A DNA stretch of 64,000 bases, from assembly GCA_025766275.1 (NCBI GenBank), contig JAFKAC010000073.1:62001-126000 (forward strand), in the 5' to 3' direction. Both the position numbers and the translations under genes were made by a program. Shown here one piece after another: positions 54,670 through 64,000 of this stretch (positions are counted from its first letter, which is position 1; each line of letters starts with the position of its first letter). The notes beneath the pieces are model-generated. The model was not told the origin of the DNA and did no database searches. It saw only the letters and a list, made by a program, of their open reading frames with translations. Source of the DNA: Lactarius indigo. Taxonomy: Eukaryota > Basidiomycota > Agaricomycetes > Russulales > Russulaceae.

Positions 54670-55296
54670 TGATGAACAGCACACATAGATAGCTTACTCA
54701 CAGAGGGACAAAGTGTTCTGTGGTGAGACAAGCTGGGTGGCTGGAAGCAGCAACAGGAAAGTCTAGCAAGGTAAAGCAAAGTGTCTGGCACACAAACAGT
54801 GAGAACTGATAATGGTTACATTGGAGGGAGGAAAGCTTACCTGGCACACAAACAGTGAGAACTGATGTGGACCAGGAGCGTACATGGTACTCTACTTATA
54901 CTCCTACAGAGGGTGACAGTAGTACAACGCAAGTAACGCTAGTCACAGAATACAAAGGTGCTATTGTTCTACAAAGGGACAAAAGAGTGGACGCTTTGAG
55001 AACAAGTGAGAGGAGAACAAGAAGAGTCCAGAGCTAGATGATATCATACTGACATCATAATAAGGATAATGCCAAGTAAAGAACAAAGGAAAGTACAAAG
55101 GCGTTATACAACGCAGAGTCTGGATGTATGATGTCATTAGAAGTACAGTGATGTCATGTGTGACGCAATGATAAGTCTAGATTGTACAGATCAAATGGTA
55201 TCTAATCTACAAGTCCTGTATATCTAATCTAAAGCAGTCCATGCTGCAAGTCCGGTCCATACGAGCCGCTAAGTGCGCAAGGGTCACTTATCAACA
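54670..55296. mobile_element. Solo LTR-like insertion in G2 RT
   Basis: 627 bp starting TGATGA and ending TCAACA, with 5-bp target duplication CGCCC (54665-54669 and 55297-55301). No coding frame. An internal direct repeat of about 26 bp (CTGGCACACAAACAGTGAGA...) occurs near 54783 and 54841. The termini resemble the Copia LTR ends, so it is probably a solo Copia-type LTR left by recombination; orientation not determined. Confidence 0.75.
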
Positions 55297-58200
55297 CGCC
55301 CCGTACAGGATTATCGCACCATCAATTCGCATACTATATGAAATCAGTACCCGCTTCCCCTAATTCAAGACCTCATTTACGACCTCAGTAACGCCCACAT
55401 CTATACGAAGCTCGACATCCGCTGGGGTTACAATAACATCAGAATACGAGACGGCAACCAGGAAAAGGCGGCCTTCAAGACCAAGTTCGGCCTTTTTGAG
55501 CCAACGGTAATGTTCTTCGGTCTCACCAACTCGCCGGCCACTTTCCAAACTATGATGAACCACATCTATCGTGACACCATCGCGAAGCACGAACTCCGCG
55601 GCACCGCCATCCGTGTCTACATGGATGACATTGGCATCGCCACACGGGAAGGTGCTACATCCGCTGACCACGTAGCCGCAGTGACGGACGTTCTTCGCGT
55701 CGCTCAGGAACACGACCTCTACTTCAAGCTCGAAAAGTGCCTTTTCCACCAACCTCGGATGGATTACCTGGGGGTAATCCTTGAAAAGGGGGTAACGTGC
55801 ATGGACCCGGTAAAAGTTCGTGGCATCAGAGACTGGCCGACGCCAACCAAGGTCAGGGACGTACGGTCATTTCTGGGTTTCTGTAACTTTTACCGCCTTT
55901 TCATCCGAGGTTTCGCAACCCATGCACGACCACTCAACCGGTTAACAAGGAAAGATGCCGAGTGGAACTGGGGAGACGATGAAGAGCGAGCATTCAAAAC
56001 CCTCAAACGACTCGTAACGGAAGAACCAGTACTAGCACACCCCAACTTACAAGACCAATTCGAGCTAGAGGTCGACGCGTCAGGATTCGCGGTAGGCGCA
56101 GTACTTCTACAAAAGAAAAATGACGGTCGCAAGCATCCTATAGGGTACTATTCGGCAACGCTGAATGAAGCAGAGCGAAATTACAACATTTACGACCTAG
56201 AACTTCTCGCCATTGTCAAAGCCCTGCGCCACTGGAGACCTTTGCTCGCAGGATCTCCGCACAAAATCAAAATATTCTCCGATCACCTAAACCTCCAATA
56301 CTGGAAAACTCCGCAAAAGATCAGTCGAAGGGTCGCTCGAGAAGTACTAGAATTAATGGAGTACGACTTCGAGATCCATCACATCAAAGGGAAGAACAAT
56401 GGCAGAGCAGATGCGCTATCACGACGGCCAGACTACGACCAAGGAGAGGGAGACAACCAAGGTGTGGTCGTCCTACCCCTGGAGGTATTCATACGAGCTA
56501 CTAATGCTGCGCGCACGCTGGAAATACACCCGATGATGCAACCGCCGAAGCGACGACAAGACCCCGCCATAATCAAAACCTGGGTCGATGCCCATCGCCT
56601 CAAAAAGATAGAAGGGGAGTGGTACAAGGACGGACGACTGGTAGTCACGGGACCTATGACGGCGTACCGGGCCATCATACAAGACCATCACGACCCACCG
56701 GTGCATGGACATCCTGGAATAAGCAGGACACAACGAATCGTAGAGTGACACCACTGGTGGCCGAGTATCCGCAGGGACGTGTACGAGTACGTTACAGGAT
56801 GTGCTGACTGTCAGCGAGTTAAGGTCAATACACGGCCAACCCGTGCACCTCTGCACCCAATCACCGCTGCCAAGGACGCCCCTCCCTTCCATACCATTGC
56901 CCTCGACTTCATCACCAAACTGCCGATCTCACAGTCGTACGACAGCATTTTAACCGTTACTGATCATGATTGCAGCAAAGCATCCATATTTATTCCCTGC
57001 AACGAAGAGATCACAGCAGAAGGGACCGCCATCCTGTACGTCAACCACGTGTTTAAACGATTCGGATTACCGCGTAAAGTTATCAGCGACCGGGACCCCC
57101 GGTTTACCTCCAAATTCACACGAGAAATATGCCGCATATTAGGCATCCAACAGAACATTTCCACGGCTTATCACCCGTGCACGGATGGGCAGTCGGAACG
57201 AACCAATCAGTGGCTTGAACAATATCTACGATTCTGGGCCAACGAGCGTCAAGATAATTGGGCGGCGTATCTCCCAATAGCAGAATTCGCTCACAACAAT
57301 TGGCCCCATGAACACACGAAACAATCGCCATTCATGCTTCTGATGGGGTACAATCCGACCGCCGATTGGACGGACAAGCCATCTCCAATCCCAAACGTAA
57401 TCACCAGACTGACACAATTAAAGGAGGCACGCCGACTTGCCCAAGACCTTATCAGAAAGGCACAGGAAAGCTGGGTTCGGCACAAAGATACTCCACGCTA
57501 TCAAGTTGGTGATCAAGTGTGGCTGGAGGGAAGACATCTACGGACCAATCAACCCACAGCAAAATTAGCGGCGCGACGCCACGGACCATTCAAAGTAGTG
57601 CAGGTGATGTCCCCGTACAACTATCGTCTCGAACTTCCCACGCAGTGGAGCATCCATCCAGTGTTTCACATCGATCTTCTCACGCCATACAAACATACGG
57701 CCTTTCATGGCGAAAACTTTCCACGACCACCGCCGGATCTTGTGGAAGGAGAAGAGGAATACGAAGTCGAGGCCATTTTAGACTCACGGCATTTCGGCCG
57801 CCGCAAAAAGCTCCAGTACCTCATCAAATGGAAGGGTTACCCGGACTCGGAGAACCAGTGGGTCGACAAGAATGACGTGTTTGCGCCGGACGCGATCAAG
57901 GCGTATCAAGAAGGCCGGACGGGTATACGATTCCTTAAAAGCCAGCCTGTGGACGACCAAGGAGAGTATCCCTCTTACATCCGATCCATTCAAACGTCTA
58001 TGCCCACTTCTCCTCTCAGACATGTCACCACGGCGATCCTCCTCGACCAAGTCGCACAAGATGCCGCCAACCTCATCGAAGACGACGAAGAAACCGTGGT
58101 TCAACAGGTCCAGCTCACTCCGTACACACCTGCAAACATGCGAGCGGGGCATATCACCGCTCAAGAGTGGGCTAATGTCCTACAGAGATTCCCCGACCCG

Positions 58201-59187
58201 ACTCACCAGCCCGACGACGAGCAGCAGCATGCCGTCGCTCACATCTTCAGAGACGACAATGGCAATCGAGAACCCATTGCCATCATCCCCCCAGGTGACG
58301 ACCTCATTGGCACGAGGGGAATTCTCCCTGCCGATCGTCCCCTCGAAGACCCAACAGGAGTTAGAAGCAGCGGAGGACTGGCGGAGAGTGGCGAAGGAGT
58401 GGGCCGACGAACAACTGCGCTTAGCGCAGAGGAGATTGAGCGAGTTGCGGCAGCGCAGGCAGCGCTCCCTAACGACGAAGCTCACATTGACGACGAGGAT
58501 TACTACCCGGTCAGACACCCCCTCCTTCGAACGCACAGCCACCCTACTAATTCCCGAATCACCCCATGGCTCGTCCACACCGACGGAACCCCCATGTCTC
58601 GAGGACGTGTGCGACTGCCCGGCGTCGCACTTCACACCCCCATCACGCACGACGACGACCCTGCGCAGGTCCTTGCGCCTGAAGGGTTCAGGGCGAATCG
58701 ACAGCCCCATTACATTCACTTCCCCATCACCGGACCCGACGGCGTAGAGAGGAACGCCAGTCACGTGCAGATCGTCGGAGGTGCGAACCCTTTTGTATTG
58801 GGGCTCATCCCCGGCTCCCCTCATCTCTACGGCAAACCCCTCTACGCCTTCCCAATGCTATCGGCCGCGGGACGCGCCTTCATCGCCCACGAGGACCTAG
58901 TTGTCCTCGCCTCCGACAAGATCACGGACTGCGCGCTGAACCGCATCGGGGACGAGTCCCTGACTGCGGAAGTGACGCGTTATCGAGCAGCCGCGTACGA
59001 AGAAGAACGGCTCGCGGCTCGCATTCGCCAGCTTCAGGCAATGCGACTATCGGCGAGGGACGACAAGTGGGACTGTATCTACCGCCTGGAGAGGGCTAAC
59101 GTCTTTGAGCGAATTAGCGACGAGCAGTCCACGTGGACAGCGAGGGACTTTCGGTGAGTCTGGGGACTCACGCTGAAAAGGGGGTGA

Positions 59188-59651
59188 TGTTACGGTTTCG
59201 CATCGGAACCCTTACTGTACCGGTTGTGGCTACGGCTGTAAGGTATATTAGTCACGGACTTGGGGTTTACGGTAGGAGTTAGGCGTTAGAGGATGACTCG
59301 ATCCTAGTACAAGTAGTAGTAGTATTAGGATTGCGGTACTTACGCGATACGTTGGACGCTACATTACGGTGACTCATAGCAGCGCTTGAAAGCCTGCTCT
59401 TCTTGTATTTAAGGTAGCTGCGGAAGACCAAGATACGCCATCTTGGTCTTCTTCAATCGTCACTTCTATTCTCTTCCATTCTCGCCTCTCAAGACGTGCC
59501 TTCCATCAAGGGGAGTGCCTTATCCAGAACCTAGTGTCTGCGTACATCTAGGACCCGCCTTCGAGCCATACGCCTCTGCGCGTGATTAGCTAAGTCATAG
59601 AAGTCGCCTTTAATCGAGCTCAAGTCGAGCTAACATCGTGACGGCGTTACA
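59188..59651 (+). repeat. G2 3' LTR
   Basis: 464 bp, offset 7862 from the 5' LTR, with the palindrome at 59423-59451. Followed by the AGCTG target duplication. Confidence 0.93.
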
Positions 59652-62600
59652 AGCTGCCACCATCGCTGCCGTCGCTTGTGCATCTCCCTCAGTCGGGCCG
59701 CTGCTGAGTCGAGCTGCTCCTTCTGCCACTCCGCTGCCACTCTCCTCCATCCTTCCAACTCGTACTCCATCAGCGCTTGAACGCTGGTCGTTGCTCGGGA
59801 AAACTCCGCGAACGCCAATGAGGTCGTTGCTTGGGGGGATAGCGGCGATTGGTTCGTGCTCACCACGATCGTCTCGAAAGACGTGGATGACTGCTCGCTC
59901 GTCGTCGGGGGTAGTTGTTGGGTCTGGGAATCTGGTGACGACGTTGATCCATTCTTGCACGGTGATGGGCCCCTCTGCTGGTGTAAGAGGTGTCCATGGC
60001 GTGAGCTGAGTGTTGGGTATTTCGGTGTCGTCGTCCTCAGCCAAGAGGGTACGGGCGTCCTCTGTGAGGGAGTCGAGGAGTTGCGCTTGTGTGACATGTC
60101 ACAATGGGGAAGTAGGCATAAAGGTAATGGCTGAGCGAAGGAAGAGGGGATGACTTTCCTCTGTTCGGGCGACCCCCGCTTTATCCTTCTGGCCGTGTGC
60201 TTGCGTTTCCTGATACAGTCGGAGGGCTTCTGGTGCAAAGACGTCATCTTTGTTGACCCACTGGTTCTCCAAGTTGGGGTACCCCTTCCATTTGATGAGG
60301 TATTGGAGGCGCCTTCCCCTGCTGAAGTGCCGAGTATCTAGAATGGCCTCAACTTTGTATTCTTCTTCTCCATCAATCAGTTCTGGTGGCAGGCACGTGA
60401 AATTCTCTCCGTGAAAGGGAGTTTGCTTGTAGGGCGTGAGAAGATCGATATGGAATACTGGATGTATGCTCCACTGCGTGGGAAGTTCCAATCGATAATT
60501 ATAGGGCGACATCACCTGAATCACCCTAAAAGGCCCATGGCATCGCGCCGCTAGTTTTGCTGTGGGTTGATTGGTTCGGAGATGTTTGCCCTCTAGCCAT
60601 ACAAGGTCGCCATTCTTAAACTTTGGTGTATCTTTGTTGCGGACCCACATTTCCTGTGCCTTTTTCATGAGGCGTTGGGCATCTTCTCTCGCTTCTTTCA
60701 GCTGTGTCAGTCGTGTCGTCACTTGAGGGATAGGGGATGGCTTATCAGTCCAATCCGCTTGTGGATCGTATCCCATCAAAAGTTGGAATGGCGATTGCTT
60801 TGTATGCTCATGTGGCCAGTTGTTATGTGCAAATTCAGCAATTGGTAGATAAGCTGTCCAGTTATCTTGACGCTCATTTACCCAGAAGCGTAGGTATTGT
60901 TCCAGCCATTGGTTAGTCCTTTCGGACTGTCCGTCGGTGCGTGGGTGATATGCCGTTGATATGTTCTGTTGGATCCCCAAAATGCGGCATGCTTCTCTGG
61001 TGAACTTTGATGTAAAGCGTGGGTCTTGGTCACTAATGATTTTACGCGGTAACCCGAAATGCTTGAAGACGTGGGTGACGTACAAGGCTGCCGTTTCCTC
61101 GGCCGTGATTTCTTCTCTGCATGGAATGAAGATGGAGGCTTTGCTACAGTCATGGTCTGTGACGGTCAGTATGCTATCGTATCCCTTCGACGAAGGGAGT
61201 TTGGTGATGAAGTCCACTGCCACCATGTAAAACAGCGTGGCCTCCAGTATTGGCGTTATAGGGTGTAGCGCAGCCCGTATGGGCCTAGTGTTCACTTTGT
61301 TCCATTGGCATTCTGCACAGCCTTGTATGTATTCATACACGTCTCTTCGCAGTTGTGGCCACCAGTAGTGTCATTCCAGGATTCGTTGGGTCCTCGCAGT
61401 TCCGGGGTGGCCATGTATTGGCAGTTCGTGGTGATTGTGTATCAGTACGCGTTGCGTTGATGCAGGTCTGGTTATTACGAACCTGCCATCTTTGTACCAC
61501 TCTCCCTGTATCTTTTTGAGACGATGGGGGTCTACCCACATCTTGATCACTTCTTCATCTTGCTGATGACGTGGTTGTCGTAAATTCGGGTTGGCGATAA
61601 AGGTGCGTGCGGTGTTGAGGGTCCTCACAAAGACTTCAGGAGGGAGGACGACGACTTTGCTGTTGTCTTCGGCCCCTTGATCATAGTCAGGCCATCTCAA
61701 TAAGGCGTCCGCCCTTCCGTTGTTCTTTCCTTTGATGTGATGAATCTCAAAATCGTATTCGGAGAGTTCGAGTACTTCCCTGGCAACCCATCGACTGATC
61801 TTTTGTGGCGACTTCCAGTACTGCAGGTTAAGGTGGTCGGAGTAGATTTTGATTTTGTGCGGGGCTCCCGCAAGCAGTGGCCTCCAGTTTCTCAACGCCT
61901 TGACAATTGCCAACAGCTCTAGGTCGTAAATATTGTAATTTCGTTCCGCCTCTGAGAGTGTTGTGGAGTAGTATCCTATAGGGTGCTGCTTTCCGTCAGA
62001 CTTCTTCTGTAGTAAGACGGCTCCCACCGCGTATCCTGATGCGTCAACTTCTAACTCGAACGGATCTTGAAGTACCGGATGCGCTAGTACCGGTTCCTCA
62101 GTTACGAGGCTCTTCAGCATATTAAATGCCTTGTCTTCTTCTTCCGTCCATCGCCACTCTTCATCCTTTCACGTTAGTTTGGTGAGTGGTTTGGTGTGAT
62201 TTGTGAAGCCGCGAATGAAAAGCCTGTAAAAGTTACAGAAGCTGAGGAAGGATCGAACATCCTTGACCTTTGTGGGTGTTGGCCAATCTTTGATACCCTG
62301 AACTTTTACGGGGTCCATGCGAGTCACCCCCCTTTCAAGGATTACCCCCAGGTAATCCATTCGTGGCTTGTGGAACAGGCACTTCTCTAGTTTGAAGTAA
62401 AGGTCGTGTTCCTCTGCCATGCGCAGTACGTCGCATACCGCTGCGATGTGGGCCGCTAGATCATGATCGAAATGAGTGGCTATCCCGATATCGTCCATAT
62501 AAACACGTATTGTGGTGCCCAGGCATTTGTGTTTTGCTATCGTGTCTCGGTAGATGTGGTTCATCATTGCTTGGAAGGTTGCGGGGGAGTTGGTGAGGCC

Positions 62601-62692
62601 GAAGAACATAACCGTAGGTTCAAAAAGGCCGAATTTAGTCTTGAACGCCGCCTTCTCTTGGTCCCCATCGTGGATGCGTATGTTGTTATAGC
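59652..62692 (-). pseudogene. G3 pol: RT, RNase H, integrase, chromodomain, tail start
   Basis: Minus-strand reading from the solo LTR: NNIRIHDGDQEKAAFKT, FFGLTNSPATFQ, YMDDIGIA; RNase H EVDASGYAVGAV and RADALLRWPDY (the usual DALSRRPD altered); integrase GHPGTARTQRILE, core IISDQDPRFTSKF and TDGQSERTNQ; chromodomain YLIKWKGYPNLENQW. TGA codons at 62169-62171 (LT-stop-KD), 61371-61373 (LE-stop-HY) and 60099-60101 (PL-stop-HV). Ends where G2 is inserted. Confidence 0.87.
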
Positions 62693-63191
62693 TGTTACGG
62701 TACGGACTTGATGACTCATTACACACGACTCATGACCGGTTATGACTACGGTCCGGTATCAGTATTAGTCATGGACTCTTACTTCACATCAGTCAGCATA
62801 GTAGTTCACATGTGATTGTGACTCATGTATGACTCATTCCTAGGATAGCTGTACTAGGGTTCGAGCTAGTTACGCTATTGGTTACTTACTATTCTAGCGG
62901 CGCTTTAAAGCCCGCACGTACCTGTATAAGTAGTTGACTCGGAAGACCAAGAGTCCCCATCTTGGTCTTCTTCAATCCACCTCTCTGACTCGTCTCTTGT
63001 CTGCCTTAGAATTCTTCCGCTTCTATCCACCACCAAGGGATAGTACTTCTATACTTCAGCTGCAGCGTGTGCCAGTGTGCCCCTGTTCAGCTTGCGTTGG
63101 GTTGACACGTAATCCCCATTCGCCTAACTTTCGCTAAGTTGATTACGCCATCTACGCGTCCAAGTCGGACTAACGCTGGTGGAGTGTAACA
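62693..63191 (+). mobile_element. Solo Gypsy LTR in G3 RT
   Basis: 499 bp, TGTTAC...GTAACA (perfect 6-bp inverted ends), target duplication ATAGC (62688-62692 and 63192-63196), splitting the G3 RT motif RWGY/NNIRI. It is a relative of the G2 and G3 LTRs: TATAAG, then 34 bases later the 3' arm of an 11-bp palindrome (62942-62970). Confidence 0.9.
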
Positions 63192-63999
63192 ATAGCCCCA
63201 TCGAATGTCGAGTTTGGTGTAAATGTGGGCATTGCTAAGGTCAAGGATTAGGTCTTGAATGAGCGGTAGTGGGTACTGGTTGCGGATGGTGTGCGAGTTA
63301 ATGACCCGGTAATCCTGTACCGGTCGTAGCTTTCCATCCTTCTTTTTAATAAAGAAAAAGGAGGATGCATATGGGGAGATGGAAGGGCGTAGATAGCCCT
63401 GCTGTAGCTTTTCTTCGAGGAAGTCCTTGAGCTCCCCCTCTTCCTTTTGCGTCATAGGATATATTTTGCAATCAATTGACGCCAGCGCCGATGGTTTGAA
63501 GTCGATTGCGTGATCCCACGGTCTTGCCGGGGGAACCCAATGCGAGGCTTGCTCGTCGAAAAGTTTACTGAATTCCACGTATACCAGCGGAAGTACGGCT
63601 GCCGTCTGTTGTTGTTTTGCTTGTATGGCCAACTCCGTCAAGGTAGTGGCCCGGGCGAAGGTCTCTTCTTCTAGTTCTCGTACGATGTCCTCCTTTTTGG
63701 CCACAATCAAGGCTCGAATGGTGGGTGAGACAAGTAGTTCTTCGGTAGTGGCCAGTACTACCGGTTGCATATCAGGGTGCATGGTTGCCATAGCCCAGCT
63801 GATAGTTGGTTCGAAGGCGCTTAGCCAAGGATAGCCCAGGACCATATCTTCACTTCCGAGGTCGGTGACCAAAAAGGTCATCTTTTTTATCTGTCCATGT
63901 GTTTTTACCTCTAGATTGACATAATGAGTGATCAACCCAGCTTTGTTTTCTGTATTATCTATGTTCCATATCTTGCGTGGTACTTCTAGTTGCTGCACC
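63192..63999 (-). pseudogene. G3 pol: protease C-terminus and start of RT
   Basis: Minus-strand frame entering from the window edge: KIWNIDNTENKAG, VLGYPWLSAFEPTISW (end of protease), PPARPWDHAIDFKP, then RT LQQGYLRPSISPYAS, FFFIKKKDGKLRPVQDYR, SHTIRNQYPLPL, KLDIRWGY, ending at the solo LTR. No stop inside this piece. The protease active site is outside the window. Confidence 0.85.
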
Positions 64000-64000
64000 G

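Larger units (their letters stand above)
53777..59157 (+). pseudogene. G2 pol polyprotein with C-terminal tail, disrupted
   Basis: Opens in the -1 frame at the slippery site. Protease ALVDSGATDNF near 53930; RT start DGKLRP, broken by the 54670-55296 insertion; RT core FFGLTNSPATFQ and YMDDIGIA; RNase H EVDASGFAVGAV and ADALSRRPDY; integrase zinc region and core VISDRDPRFTSKF, TDGQSERTNQWLEQ; chromodomain YLIKWKGYPDSENQW near 57830. A further 417 residues of unrecognised sequence follow to 59157. TGA codons at 55339-55341 (TI-stop-NQ; G3 has TIRNQ) and 56746-56748 (before HHWWPS). Confidence 0.88.
51326..59651 (+). mobile_element. Ty3/Gypsy retrotransposon G2, nested in G3
   Basis: 8326 bp, 464-bp LTRs (51326-51789 and 59188-59651), TG...CA, target duplication AGCTG (51321-51325 and 59652-59656) in the G3 pol tail. 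Plus-strand order: 5' LTR, self-priming site, gag, pol with RT, RNase H, integrase, chromodomain and a 417-residue tail, polypurine tract GAAAAGGGGGTGA (59175-59187), 3' LTR. The LTRs differ at three sites, all CpG transitions. A 627-bp LTR-like insertion breaks the RT, and three TGA codons interrupt gag and pol. Confidence 0.94.
50070..64000 (-). mobile_element. Ty3/Gypsy retrotransposon G3, partial, nested host
   Basis: The 3' LTR is at 50070-50610. Pol is read on the minus strand from the window edge (63999) to 50640, broken by a solo LTR at 62693-63191 and by Gypsy G2 at 51326-59651. Gag and the 5' LTR are outside the window. Pol is the same family as G2 (similar RT, integrase, chromodomain and long C-terminal tail) but clearly diverged. 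At least five in-frame TGA codons make this copy inactive. Confidence 0.9.

Overview
The window is eukaryotic and most likely from a mushroom-forming basidiomycete (Agaricomycetes). Host genes are split by many 46-76 bp introns, and the gene types are typical of that group: CYP64-like P450s, a STAND/NLR protein with ankyrin repeats, a WSC-domain secreted protein, and a protease-like family I know only from basidiomycetes. Well over half of the 64 kb is transposable elements, many of them nested with readable target-site duplications (TSDs).

Layout. 272-7118 is an intact Copia retrotransposon (minus strand; LTRs identical by eye; TSD GCGGG). 7296-22417 is a non-autonomous CACTA-type DNA transposon (CACTG termini, TSD GCG) made only of terminal inverted repeats and thousands of bases of an 8-bp tandem repeat. 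Nested inside it (9387-19225, TSD CAGAG) is a 9.8-kb Ty3/Gypsy element, 'G1', with a 3.1-kb region ahead of gag. 22.6-34.3 kb is a tandem duplication of a P450 gene plus an NLR gene: both P450s are intact, the first NLR copy is a truncated relic, and the second is full length. 41.2-42.2 kb encodes a secreted two-WSC-domain protein, 42.8 kb a possible small secreted protein, and 46.0-48.0 kb (minus) a trypsin-fold-like protein. From 50.07 kb to the right edge lies a second nest: Gypsy 'G3' (minus, runs off the window) is inserted in a host gene relic. G3 is interrupted by Gypsy 'G2' (51326-59651, TSD AGCTG) and by a solo LTR (62693-63191, TSD ATAGC). G2 itself carries a 627-bp solo LTR-like insertion (54670-55296, TSD CGCCC).

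The most unusual system is the 5' region of G1. Three long open frames (about 425, 327 and 229 codons) contain no Met codon at all. The whole 3.1 kb before the gag AUG has only four AUGs in any frame. The junctions between these frames carry RNA hairpins, several with the same C-GAGT-G apical loop and different but complementary stems; two hairpins enclose the stop codons, and the last frame overlaps gag by ATGA. This suggests non-AUG and coupled translation of a polycistronic retrotransposon RNA. G1 and G2 also share self-priming geometry: a palindrome 34-35 nt downstream of the LTR TATA box whose 3' arm is complementary to the primer-binding site two bases after the LTR.

Decay is dominated by C-to-T change. 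Every in-frame nonsense codon I found in G1-G3 is TGA, with Arg in the related element wherever a comparison was possible, and nearly all LTR-pair differences are CpG transitions. All introns, spliced lengths and domain assignments were worked out by eye from the sequence.
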